In this document: one piece after another, positions 17,849-26,367 of the stretch
Layout: every line of letters starts with the position of its first letter
Position numbering within the stretch: the stretch's first letter is position 1
DNA from: Pseudonocardiales bacterium
GTDB lineage: Bacteria > Actinomycetota > Actinomycetes > Mycobacteriales > Pseudonocardiaceae
Direction of reading: 5' to 3'
DNA length: 62,534 bases
NCBI GenBank assembly: GCA_023252195.1
Contig: JAHEXI010000019.1
Coordinates: 1-62,534 of the forward strand
Position numbers and translations under genes: made by a program
The notes under the pieces: model-generated
Database searches by the model: none
Told to the model about the DNA's origin: nothing
The model's input: only the letters and a program-made list of their open reading frames with translations

Positions 17849-18763
17849 ATGTTGACATCAACTCATTCGCGCACTGCTGCACGTCGCGCCCTGGTCGCCA
17901 TCTCCCTCACAGCCATCGCGGGATTCATGGTGACCGCCTGCGGTGGCTCCACCGGTTCCGCCGGCGGGCCGGGGAATCACGGCCCGACGACCGCTGTGAC
18001 CGGGTCCAACCATGACGGCATGCCAGGCATGGCCGACATGCCCACCGGCGACGGCTTGACCGCCGACGCCTCCGGTTTCCGGTTCGCTGGCGCAACATCC
18101 TCGCTGCCGGCCGGTCAACCGGCCTCGTTCCAGTTCCGCATCCTCAATGCGGACAGCAAACCGGTCACCGCGTTCGAGCCCGACCAGACGAAGCTGATGC
18201 ACTTCTACCTGATCCGCTCCGACCTCACCGGATTCCAGCATATCCATGCCACCATGAGCACCGACGGGACCTGGACCGCCCCCTTGGCCCCAGCCCAGCC
18301 GGGGACCTACCGGGCGTACGCGTCGTTCATCACCAAAGACGCCTCCGGTAAGGCGGTGGCGCTGGTGCTCAGCCAACTGGTCACCGTCCCAGGAACCGCC
18401 ATTGTGACGCCGCTACCGGCCGCGTCGCCGACAACCCAGGTCGACGGCTATACCGTGACCCTGTCCGGTGATCGAATCATGGCCGGCATCGAACACCCGC
18501 TGACTGCCACGGTGTCGAAGGACGGCCAGCCGGTCACCGACCTGCAGCTCTACCTCGACACTTACGCGCACCTGACGGCCTTCCACGACCCCGACCTCGC
18601 GTTCGCTCACCTGCATCCGCACGGCGCGGTCAATGGGGACCACGGAGGCCCGGTCCTGTCATTCGAGGCGATACTACCCAAGTCCGGTAACTGGCGACTG
18701 TTCCTGCAGTTCCAAACCGCCGGCGTCCTACATACCGCCGCGATGACCCTCTCCGTCGGATAA
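17849..18763 (+). CDS. secreted lipoprotein, likely metal-associated
   Basis: A 304-residue protein with an N-terminal signal and lipobox ending VTAC (Cys 31), so it should be anchored outside the membrane. A Met/His segment (NHDGMPGMADMP) follows the lipobox, like metal-binding stretches of periplasmic copper proteins. Two beta-sandwich-like domains follow; histidines recur in HFYLIRSDLTGFQHIHATM and AFHDPDLAFAHLHPHG. It lies between the DUF6153-like gene and a strong hairpin at 18828-18879, opposite permease 1. A role in extracytoplasmic copper binding is inferred from motifs and context. Confidence 0.65.
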   Translation: MLTSTHSRTAARRALVAISLTAIAGFMVTACGGSTGSAGGPGNHGPTTAVTGSNHDGMPGMADMPTGDGLTADASGFRFAGATSSLPAGQPASFQFRILNADSKPVTAFEPDQTKLMHFYLIRSDLTGFQHIHATMSTDGTWTAPLAPAQPGTYRAYASFITKDASGKAVALVLSQLVTVPGTAIVTPLPAASPTTQVDGYTVTLSGDRIMAGIEHPLTATVSKDGQPVTDLQLYLDTYAHLTAFHDPDLAFAHLHPHGAVNGDHGGPVLSFEAILPKSGNWRLFLQFQTAGVLHTAAMTLSVG

Positions 18764-18827
18764 CCGGCTGGCCAATCCGCCAGACGTGCGACAGGCTGGC
18801 GACCAAGACCGAACGCCGTGATGAAGC

Positions 18828-18879
18828 CGGCGCGGGGACGGGTGCACTGAGTTACCCACTGTGTACCGTCCCCGCGCCG
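18828..18879. terminator. 14-bp perfect hairpin after the lipoprotein gene
   Basis: CGGCGCGGGGACGG (18828-18841) pairs with CCGTCCCCGCGCCG (18866-18879) around a 24-nt loop, 65 bases past the stop codon. There is no T tract, as is common for actinobacterial terminators. Confidence 0.65.
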
Positions 18880-19571
18880 TCCAACCCATCAGGCAACGAC
18901 GAGGTCGGTACTGCCCAGGCTAACGTCAAGGAAGTTCCGTCTCGCGGGCATTGGAACCGAAGATCCGAGCCAGTCGGGGTATCGGGTCCACCCGGAGCCA
19001 GAAGACAACTCCACACGGATCGATGCTGCCCTAGCCGGCGTCGGATGTCACTGCGTCCCAGCGCCCCCGAGTGCGGTGATCACGGTCGGGGTGTCCACGA
19101 ATAGCGGACCGTCCGCGCCCAACTGGTTGAATCCACAACAGCGCGCTGTCCGGTGCCTGAGCCGATCTCGACACACGCGCCGGTCGTGGGAACCACGCCC
19201 CGACACAGCGCGTCGATGAGCGCGTCGAACCGGTTGGTGGCGTGCTCACTGTCCCAGCTCGTCGCCAGTTCAGCACCCTCGCGCGCTGAGTGCACACCGG
19301 AATAACCCCGTGCCCCGACAGGTGCGGGATCACCCGGGCGGCATGAACACCACACCGCATCGGCCAGCCAGCCGGTGTCGGACAGGGTCTCGTGTCCTGC
19401 GACGCCCATTGGGTCTACCGCTTCGAGCAACAGCACGAGGTCGGCAGCCCTGCTGGTGAATCGCCAGACCGTCAGCACCGCCGCCGACCCGAGATGCACG
19501 GCCACGGCCAACCCGATATGCACGGCGATGGCCAGCCCGCCGGATACCGCCAGCACCCTCGTCCCGAGGTG
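18880..19571. other. decayed region with a methyltransferase-like scrap
   Basis: On the minus strand at 19259-19140 a frame reads NRFDALIDALCRGVVPTTGA then CVEIGSGTGQ, which looks like the start of a SAM methyltransferase (glycine motif). It is flanked by unrelated sequence and ends in nonsense. I see no intact gene in the interval. Confidence 0.35.
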
Positions 19572-19778
19572 TCATGGCTCCCGGTTGAGACGCGGGTCAG
19601 GTGTCGAGACGGCGTGACCGGGTAGCCCGACGGGCTGTAGTGGCCGCCAGGTCACCGTCAGCTGCTCACGTCGACCGAACCGTTCGATGTTTCGCGTGAT
19701 GATGTCTTGGAGCCGTTGCAGGTCGGGCTCGTCGCCCGCCTCAATACGCAGCCTCAGCAGGTGCGCGGTGGCCGCCAT
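19572..19778 (-). pseudogene. DUF2218-family protein, C-terminal fragment
   Basis: From residue MAATAHLLRLRIEAGDEPDL through IITRNIERFGRREQLTVTW the sequence matches the C-terminal half of small DUF2218 proteins. The usual N-terminal half (PARYxKQLxxHLGxK) is missing and replaced by unrelated sequence, so this is a broken copy. Function of the family is unknown. Confidence 0.55.
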
Positions 19779-19810
19779 CGTGCAGCCCGCGGTCGACCGG
19801 CTCGTCACGA

Positions 19811-19924
19811 TCACGTTGGCTGGGCTGCGCCCGCGATGACTTCTCGTAACGAAGCGTCGAGAAGTCCGCCGACTGACAGGCTGAGGTGGGCGGTGAGCGC
19901 GAACTTTCGGAAACGGGACGACAT
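19811..19924 (-). pseudogene. N-terminal scrap of a membrane protein (DUF2269-like)
   Basis: The minus frame starting ATG 19924 reads MSSRFRKFALTAHLSLSVGG, the opening of a small actinobacterial multi-helix protein family, then stops after 37 residues. It is fused by deletion to the DUF2218 fragment. Identification rests on a short stretch. Confidence 0.3.
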
Positions 19925-20061
19925 GATCATCCAAGACCCCACTCGGATTGCCTATAGCCAGCAGGGGACGTGTGGCCCGCCACGCTGCCGAACCTACCCT
20001 GGCGCGGATGGATCTCTACCGGCTCGCGACCAAGACCGACGCCTCCCGGCCCGCTGGGCCA

Positions 20062-20637
20062 TCATGCTTGCTGAGCGGGCCGCCAGGGCTGGGCCCAGGG
20101 TTGGGCGGCCCAACCTTCCGCAGCGGCCATCAGCGGGAACGCCGTGGCGCCATCCAGTGACTCCCGGACGATGTCAGCGTGGCCGGCGTGACGAGCAGTC
20201 TCCTCGATCAGGTGGAGCAGCACCCACCGCACCGACCACGCCATCACACCAGGCGCAAAGGGCACCCCCGGCGGGACCGGCACCGCTTGCCCGAGGTCGG
20301 GGATGCCCGCGATGATCGCGTCGGTCTCACCGGCCGCCTGCTCGTAGAGCTCGAGTGTCCCCATCAGGGTCTCGCCAGGCCCGAGCCGGAAGCTGGCCGC
20401 GTGCTTCTCCGGCGACCACTCCCGGTCGCGCCCCAGAACGGTTGCCATCCAGCCCCGCTCCGCGCGCGCAACGTGCTTGATCAACCCCCCGACGCTGAGG
20501 GGGCTGGCGGTGGGCGTCGCCCGGGCTTGGTCGTCAGTCAGCCCGTACGCGCTGAGGCGGAGCGCCAGGCGCTGCTGGGCGAGGTAAGCCAGGAGCCCCT
20601 CGCGTTCATCAGCTACCGGCGCAGCAACTGCAGGCAT
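20062..20637 (-). CDS. DinB-fold DUF664 protein (putative mycothiol-dependent)
   Basis: A 191-residue four-helix-bundle protein. GGLIKHVARAERGWM supplies the first metal-site His, and LHLIEETARHAGHADIVRES the paired His residues, matching the DUF664 branch of the DinB superfamily, in which some members are mycothiol or bacillithiol S-transferases. The start at 20637 has AGGAGG seven bases upstream; earlier in-frame starts would add a non-homologous leader. The frame is intact. Substrate unknown. Confidence 0.85.
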   Translation of the reverse strand: MPAVAAPVADEREGLLAYLAQQRLALRLSAYGLTDDQARATPTASPLSVGGLIKHVARAERGWMATVLGRDREWSPEKHAASFRLGPGETLMGTLELYEQAAGETDAIIAGIPDLGQAVPVPPGVPFAPGVMAWSVRWVLLHLIEETARHAGHADIVRESLDGATAFPLMAAAEGWAAQPWAQPWRPAQQA

Positions 20638-20895
20638 GTCGGACGCCTCCTCCTGCGGAATCGACAGATGGACCCGTTCATGGTGGCATCGGTCCCCGAC
20701 AGTCTCGGGCCACCGCCGCCTCCACATCGGTGTTAGTGGCACACCCTCGGGTGAATTGGCCATTGACGGTGTATCAGTACATTCCCGCTGGGACGGCGCC
20801 GGAAGTGCGCGCTGGCCTGGTCGTCCAAGCCGGTCCGGTCGAGGATGCGGCGACCACGCTGCTAGCGCCGCGCGGACAGTCGGCCGCCGCGGTGG

Positions 20896-21057
20896 TTAAA
20901 AATAGCCCATGTGTCTCCCGTAATTCGGGTAGAGTTCCATCTCGCCGGGCTTACCGCCGTTGCCGTAGAAGCGGATGGTTCCCTTGCGCGCCCAACGGGC
21001 GATGTCGTCGAGATCGAGGTGGACGGCTTCGGCGATGCGGCAGTCGGCGCAGAATGG
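20896..21057 (-). pseudogene. tyrosine recombinase fragment
   Basis: RIAEAVHLDLDDIARWARKG followed by TIRFYGNGGKPGEMELYPN is the beginning of a tyrosine-recombinase catalytic domain: the first catalytic Arg context, then the beta-hairpin with GKGGK-type loop. It ends at TAA 20896 with no C-terminal HxxR or Tyr. The 60-bp repeat at 21095 lies about 40 bases upstream of it, which suggests that the two belong to the same former element. Confidence 0.6.
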
Positions 21058-21094
21058 CGCCGGTTCCGTGCAGTTCGCACCAGCGGCGAAACGA

Positions 21095-21154
21095 CCGAAA
21101 CCGAGTGATGGCCGTGCGATCCTGCACGGTGACCGCTCACTATTGACGATCTTG
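21095..21154 (+). repeat. 60-bp inverted repeat, left copy
   Basis: This 60-bp block is matched in inverted orientation at 32170-32229 with 55 of 60 identities and no gaps; the inner 44 bases differ once. Within it CCGTGC-GATCCT-GCACGG forms a small hairpin. It stands beside the recombinase fragment. Confidence 0.85.
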
Positions 21155-21750
21155 CGAACGCGGGGCCGCCATCAGGCGTGCTCGCGCGGATATGGACGTG
21201 AGCAATCCTCATCCTTAAGGGTCGGGGTGCCGCTGCGCTCTTCAACCCGCCGTATAGGCCGACTCCGGTGAAAGATCCGGAATGGTGACTCGTGTGCTCT
21301 GTGCCGTCATGGAGCACGCCGGTGTAGGCGGTTTGCCGCCGTTGAGCTTACGGATCCGCGGCTTGCCAGGTGGGTCCTGTTGACGTTGTTGATCGGCGCT
21401 GCGACCCGACGATCCGAGTATCGGCATAGGTTACGATCGTCGCGGTCGCGGGTCCGTCGCCGCAGTGTGATGGGACTTGACTGCGCCAACATGGCGCGCT
21501 GGATCAACGTTCTGGCGCTGATCGGCTATCACGCTACCAAGGACCCAGTCCATACTTGATTAAGGCGTCACCGGATCATCCGTTGCTGTCTCTACTCGCC
21601 AAGAGTAGAGCGCTACGGCACGGCCGCCTTATTAAGCATTACTGACGGTCTGCGGAACATAAATCTGTAGCGGTGTGACCGGCGATGTGCTGAGGTCGCG
21701 GGGTGGCCCAGAAGGCGTTGGGGAGGGGAAGGAACCACATGACCAGGACC
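21155..21750. other. no gene seen
   Basis: About 600 bases of lower coding quality with many stops in all frames. No RNA gene or transposase motif found. AT-rich patches occur around 21540-21670. Confidence 0.5.
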
Positions 21751-21905
21751 GTGAGAGATCGGTCGCCGACCCGACCGCTACGCCGGATTCACTGCCGTGC
21801 CCCTCCAGGATCCCCCGGCCGCAGCAGCGGAGTTACGCCGCTGCGTGCACGAACTCGGCTTCGTCGGCACACTGATCAACGGCTACACCTATGTCAGGTT
21901 CGCAG
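21751..21905 (+). pseudogene. amidohydrolase family 2 fragment
   Basis: The frame reads RPDRYAGFTAVPLQDPPAAA then ELRRCVHELGFVGTLINGYT, the diagnostic interior of gamma-resorcylate decarboxylase-like amidohydrolases. Both ends of the enzyme, with its metal ligands, are missing. The open frame runs on into the next gene, so gene-finders may call a chimeric start for the lipase. Confidence 0.65.
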
Positions 21906-21958
21906 AAAGCGGGCATCCAAATGCTGGGCAACCAGCAGACGACCGAAGGGAGGGCACG

Positions 21959-23233
21959 ATGCGCACGACGAGGTACCAGACAATGGTGGTTGCGGTCCTG
22001 GCAACGCTGGTCATCCTGGCCGGCTGCCAGGCAGGCGGATCGGGGTCCACGGCCGCTGGCAACCCCCGCACGCCAGTTGTGCTGTTTCCGGCGTTTCACC
22101 TGACCAAGCTGCTGATCACCGTCCACGATCAGGTGGTAGCCCCTGAGTGCCCCCGCTCGGGCAGCTTCGAAGACTGGTTCCGCAACGACCACCCCAGCAC
22201 GATCTTCAACCAGGTCTGCCAGGACAAGCTGCTCACTCTGCGCTACAACCCCAGCCCGTCCATACCGATGCCGCAACGGTTTTCCAACCAGCAAGGAGTC
22301 ACCGTCGAGGTCAAAGACTATGGCACCACCGACAGCGCACCGTTTTACGAGCCGCTCTACAAAACGCTCGAATCCACCGGTTACCGGCGGAATCGCGACA
22401 TCCGCGTCGCGGGCTACGACGCACGGCTCACCCCCGACATCGGTGAGTTCCTGCAACGCACTCAAAAGATCATCGAAGACACCTACCGGGACAACGGCGA
22501 CCGTCCGGTGCATCTCATCGGTCACTCCAACGGACCGCTGTACGCCCACTACCTGCTCACCCACACCACGCGGGCTTGGCGTGCTCAGTACATTCACGGC
22601 TTCACCTCCCTGGCCGGCAACTTCCCGGGCCAGGGTCTGCTCTACCCAGTCCTATTCACCGGGCTGAACATCGAGGACTTTGGCTATCCTGCGACGAAGG
22701 ACAACGCTGCGAGCAGTGCCCGGCTTTACCAGACTGCACCGTCGACCTATCTGAGTGCCTCCGATCCAACAGTCTTCGGCGATCGCGAGACCGTCATCGA
22801 AGACGCGTCCACCGGCCGCACCTACACACCGCGCGACTACCGAAAACTGATCACGGACGCGAATCTGGGCTGGGCCAAAGACATGGCCGACTACTACGTC
22901 GGCTTCGTCAAGATCGCTGAGCCGGGTTCGTTCCCCGACGTCGACGTCTATGCCGAAAAGGGATCCGGAGTCCCCACCGTCGTCGGGGCGCGGCTAGACA
23001 ACCTGGCGTCCGGACAGATCGTCACCGCCTCCACGAAGCTGTTCATCCGTGACGGCGACGGGAACCAAGAAGACATCACCAACAACGCCGTCCTTGCCTG
23101 GCGGGCGATGCGCTGCTTCCACTTCAGCCTCACCGACAACCCGGGTGTCGACCACTTCGCCCTACCCAGCAATCCCAACATGCTCCACCGACTGCTCGTC
23201 GACCTAACCCTCCCGCCTCACACGTGTCCTTGA
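21959..23233 (+). CDS. LCAT-like secreted lipase/acyltransferase lipoprotein
   Basis: A 424-residue alpha/beta hydrolase related to lecithin:cholesterol acyltransferase and phospholipid lipases. The leader (VVAVLATLVILAGC) carries a lipobox, so the enzyme is probably attached to the outer face of the membrane. VHLIGHSNGPLYAHYLL holds the nucleophile Ser in GHSNG; GVDHFALPSNPNML near the C terminus supplies the catalytic His; the Asp lies in between and is not assigned with certainty. The ATG at 21959 is chosen for its GAAGGGAGGG site and signal peptide. It overlaps the P450 remnant by ten bases. Physiological substrate unknown. Confidence 0.8.
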   Translation: MRTTRYQTMVVAVLATLVILAGCQAGGSGSTAAGNPRTPVVLFPAFHLTKLLITVHDQVVAPECPRSGSFEDWFRNDHPSTIFNQVCQDKLLTLRYNPSPSIPMPQRFSNQQGVTVEVKDYGTTDSAPFYEPLYKTLESTGYRRNRDIRVAGYDARLTPDIGEFLQRTQKIIEDTYRDNGDRPVHLIGHSNGPLYAHYLLTHTTRAWRAQYIHGFTSLAGNFPGQGLLYPVLFTGLNIEDFGYPATKDNAASSARLYQTAPSTYLSASDPTVFGDRETVIEDASTGRTYTPRDYRKLITDANLGWAKDMADYYVGFVKIAEPGSFPDVDVYAEKGSGVPTVVGARLDNLASGQIVTASTKLFIRDGDGNQEDITNNAVLAWRAMRCFHFSLTDNPGVDHFALPSNPNMLHRLLVDLTLPPHTCP

Positions 23234-24098
23234 GCCACATTGTCAGCCGGCCATCGCGGTCAGTGCCGGAGGAGTCTCCGTTTGATCCGGCTGATCGGAG
23301 TTTTGTGGCTGATCCGTATCCGGTCTTCGCGGCCATGCGCCGCAAGACCGCGGTTCATTGGCATCTCCAGCTGGGGCAGGCGGTGGCTGTGACGCATGCG
23401 GCCTGCTCGGCGGTGTTGCGTCACCGGTTGCTGGGGCGGGTCTGGACAGATGCCCGTCCGGTAGAGCGGTTCACCGCCTTCAAGCTGCTGCATCGCAACT
23501 CATTGTTGGAGAGTGAGCCGCCCACCCAAGGCAGACTGCGCGGACCGGTGTCTGCGGCATTTGGCCACGGTCATGTGCAACGTCTGCAGCCCTGGGTGGC
23601 CCAGCGGGCCCAGACGCTAGTCGACCAGCTGGCTGAACGGATTGACGCCGACGGCTCGGCTGACCTATTGACCACCCTGGCGGCACCCTTGCCGATCGAG
23701 GTCATCGCCGAGCTCCTGGGCATCCCCGCAGCCGATCGATCCTTGCTGCGGCCCTGGTCCAACAAGATCGTGAAGATGTATGAGTTGGACCTTGACCCAT
23801 CCCGCCAGCGCGACGCTGAGCAGGCCGCGGCTGATTTCACCGCCTACCTGCGCGGCCTACTCGCCCAGCGGCGCAAGCACACCCAACGCGGCAACGATCT
23901 GATCAGCGACCTGGTCGCGGTCACCGACACCGACGGAGCCCGGCTGAGCGAGGACGAGCAAGTTCCCCTGCCCGCCGGAGGCAAAATCGCCGTCCTGCTC
24001 GGCGCGGCCGGACGGGATCCCCACGTCTTCGCCCAGCCAGACCACCTGGACATCAGCCGCACCCCCAACCCGCACCTCGGCTTCGGCGCCAGCATCCA
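23224..24098 (+). pseudogene. cytochrome P450, internally deleted and truncated
   Basis: The N-terminal P450 half is clear (SFVADPYPVFAAMRR, ESEPPTQGRLRGPVSAAFG, PLPIEVIAELLGIP). After ARLSEDEQ the sequence jumps to VPLPAGGKIAVLLGAAGRDP, so the I helix with its oxygen-binding motif and the ExxR region are lost. The protein breaks off at HLGFGAS, exactly where the heme-Cys loop should follow. It cannot bind heme. The start at 23224 overlaps the lipase stop; GTG 23263 is an alternative. Confidence 0.85.
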
Positions 24099-25363
24099 AT
24101 CCCGGCGGTCCGGGCGGATCAGGGGTGGATTTCGTCAAGCAGAGCTATCCCGCACAGTCTGGCAAGCCGTCGCATTTCGACCCCGCGCTGCGAGCCGACT
24201 TCGACATCGTCGGCTTCGACCCGCGAGGAGTGGGCCAAAGTGCACCGATCGACTGCCTCACCGACACCCAGCTCGATCAGTACAACCGGCTAGATCCCGC
24301 CCCGAACACCCCGGGCGAGGTGGCTGCGCTGGTGGCCGGGGACAAGACCTTCGCCGTTGGCTGCCAAACCCACTCGGCGATGCTGTTGCCTTACGTCGGC
24401 ACCCCGAACGCTGCGCGCGACATGGACGTCCTCCGCGCTGCGCTCGGTGACCAGAAGATGTATTACCTCGGCGCCTCTTACGGCACCTACCTCGGCGCGG
24501 TCTACGCCGAACTGTTCCCGACCCACATCGCACGCGCGGTGCTGGACGGCCCGGAGGCCCCTAACCTGACGACCAAGCAACTCGATCTCGAGCAGGCACA
24601 AGGCTTCCAAACCGAGCTGACCCGATTCATCGCCGACTGCGTCACCCAACCTGATTGCCCGCTGGGCACGGATGCGACCACCGCGGGACACAAATTAGCG
24701 GATTTCCTCGCCTCAACCCAGGTTCACCCACTACCCACGGGCACCAGCCGCACGCTTGATGAGTCGCTCGCCGAAACCGGCGTGGTGGTCACCATGTACG
24801 ACAGCCCGCAGAGCTAGCCGACCCTGCGCAGCGCCTTGGCTACGGCGATGGCCGGTAACGGGCGCGAGTTGCTCACGTTGTCAGATCTGTATGACGAGCG
24901 TGATCCGCAGACTGGGCACTATTCCAACGAAATCGAGGCCAACATCGCCATTGATTGTCTGGACCACCCCGACCCGGTGCGGACGATTGGCGATGTCCAG
25001 GCCGAGCTGCCCGCCTACGAAGATGCCTCCCCCCTCATCGGTGCCTCCTTCGCCTGGGCTGACCTGATGTGCGCGTACTGGCCAGTCCCGGCGAAGAGCC
25101 AGCCGCACCCGATCCACTACGCGGGATCGCCGCCGATCCTGGTGGTGGGCACGATCCACGATCCTGCAACGCCATATCCTTCTGCTCAAGATATGGCCCA
25201 GCAGTTGGGTTCCGCGGTGTTGCTCACCTATAACGGCGACGGGCACACCGCCTATGGTCGGGGCAGCAAGTGCATCGACTCGGCAGTGGATACTTACCTG
25301 GCCCAGGGCGCGGTGCCGGCAGCGGGCACGGTCTGCCAACCTGATCCGGCACCCCCCGGTTAG
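24092..25363 (+). pseudogene. tripeptidyl aminopeptidase-like hydrolase, 5'-truncated with amber stop
   Basis: From NPGGPGGSGVDFVKQ the sequence is a TAP/SlpD-type secreted peptidase. The oxyanion segment is followed by the nucleophile in YYLGASYGTYLGA, the Asp in VGTIHDPATPYPSAQD and the His in YNGDGHTAYGRGSKCID. The signal peptide and first residues are replaced by the P450 remnant. At 24815-24817 a TAG interrupts the frame (SPQS-stop-PTLRSALATAM) where homologues have Trp, a one-base TGG to TAG change; the frame is otherwise open to 25363. It is inactive unless restarted or read through. Confidence 0.85.
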
Positions 25364-25403
25364 ACCGACATGGCCGTCTCGATGCGGGTGCAGCCGGTCC
25401 GTC

Positions 25404-25697
25404 TTATTGGGTGCCAGCCGAGGTCAGAGGTGTCGGTCCACTCGGCACTGGCAGACCACCGCCTCCGCCGGGGTCGCCACCAGGGTTGGTGTCGACCCAA
25501 ATCCGAACCCGATGGCCGCGGTTGACCTGGCGACCGGCCACGGGTTCCTGCACCGCCACGACGCCCGCCACAGTCGGCGTGTGGCTGGGATCCTGGTCGA
25601 CGGCGAGCAGTTGCGCGTCCAGCGCTACGTCATGGGCCACCGCGGTCGCAAGGCCTACCAGTGGGGGGACCACCGTCCCATCTTCTCCTTGTCCCAT
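25404..25697 (-). CDS. small PASTA-domain protein
   Basis: A 97-residue frame. Its residues 8-69 (TVVPPLVGLATAVAHDVALD ... VAVQEPVAGRQVNRGHRVRI) match one PASTA repeat, a module that binds muropeptides or beta-lactams in Ser/Thr kinases and penicillin-binding proteins. A Gly/Pro-rich tail follows. There is no membrane helix, so it may be an orphan fragment of a larger PASTA protein. GGAGG sits only one base ahead of the ATG, which weakens the start. Confidence 0.5.
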   Translation of the reverse strand: MGQGEDGTVVPPLVGLATAVAHDVALDAQLLAVDQDPSHTPTVAGVVAVQEPVAGRQVNRGHRVRIWVDTNPGGDPGGGGGLPVPSGPTPLTSAGTQ

Positions 25698-25795
25698 ACC
25701 TCCACGGTAGCGCGGTTCGCCGCGCTGCTGGTTCGTTGAGTAGCCGCGCAAACCCGGTAGCCGGCGACCGCCGCTGCTGGCGGTCACACTCATCG

Positions 25796-25883
25796 CGATG
25801 GTGGCAAGCCACCGCCGCCCACCAGCATCAGGTGAGTCGGCCTCCACAGGGTCACGTCGATTCCGTAAGCCTCGTCCTTGAGG
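25796..25883 (-). pseudogene. fragment of a second copy of the 12.3-kb membrane protein gene
   Basis: The minus strand reads DEAYGIDVTLWRPTHLMLVG and GGGL, nearly identical to WHEAYGIDVTLWSPTHLMLV of the protein at 12288-14036, and the DNA matches at roughly nine bases in ten. Sequence on both sides is unrelated. It is the only piece of that copy I can see. Confidence 0.8.
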
Positions 25884-25917
25884 TCTAGGGATCGAGCAGC
25901 CGGCCGGACACAGCCGG

Positions 25918-26274
25918 CTACGCGGTTTCGGGATCGCGCAGTCCCAGGCGTAGGTGCTCACTGTGGTAGACGGCCTCGTCAAGCAGCATCGCGACGTGGT
26001 TGTCGTGCAGGCCATAAACGATGCGCTGGCCGGCGCGGGTGCCGGTGACCAGCCCGAGGTTGCGCAGTAGTCGCAGTTGGTGGGACACGGCGGACTGCTG
26101 CATGCCGATCGCTTCGGCCAGCTCGGTGACCGAGCAGGGCGCCTGTCGCAGCCGGGACAAGATCAGCAGTCGACTGGGCGTGGCCAGGGCCTGCAGGGTC
26201 GCGGCCACGGTGGCCGCCGTATCGGCGTCCAACACCGCGGGTGGGGTATCCCGGCCCTCCACGCCATGACCCAT
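25918..26274 (-). CDS. ArsR/SmtB-family metal-sensing repressor
   Basis: A 118-residue winged-helix repressor. DNA-binding helices are CSVTELAEAIGMQQSAVSHQ and LRLLRNLGLV. The last helix, DNHVAMLLDEAVYHSEH, has the D-x-H-x10-H-x2-H spacing of the alpha-5 metal site of SmtB, CzrA and NmtR, which sense zinc, cobalt or nickel. It is divergent from the P1B-4 ATPase gene with the dyad at 26288-26327 between them, so it should repress the exporter until metal binds. Intact. Confidence 0.9.
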   Translation of the reverse strand: MGHGVEGRDTPPAVLDADTAATVAATLQALATPSRLLILSRLRQAPCSVTELAEAIGMQQSAVSHQLRLLRNLGLVTGTRAGQRIVYGLHDNHVAMLLDEAVYHSEHLRLGLRDPETA

Positions 26275-26287
26275 CTGCTCATCCTAT

Positions 26288-26327
26288 ATACAGGCGTGTA
26301 TGAATAGATGTTCATATACGCCTGTAT
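26288..26327. promoter_or_regulatory. ArsR/SmtB operator between repressor and ATPase genes
   Basis: ATACAGGCGTGTATGAA (26288-26304) and TTCATATACGCCTGTAT (26311-26327) are inverted with one mismatch around six bases. The centre, TATGAA-N6-TTCATA, resembles the 12-2-12 SmtB-class operator. It starts 14 bases from the repressor ATG and ends 41 bases from the ATPase start. Confidence 0.85.
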
Positions 26328-26367
26328 GGTGGGTTCGTCATGTCGATTCGAAGACAGGGAGGTTGCG

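Noticed and set aside
17001-17882. Extension of permease 1 to a 702-residue protein
   Set aside because: The extra 294 residues lack homology and run antisense through the DUF6153-like gene; the GTG at 17000 has an ideal ribosome site.
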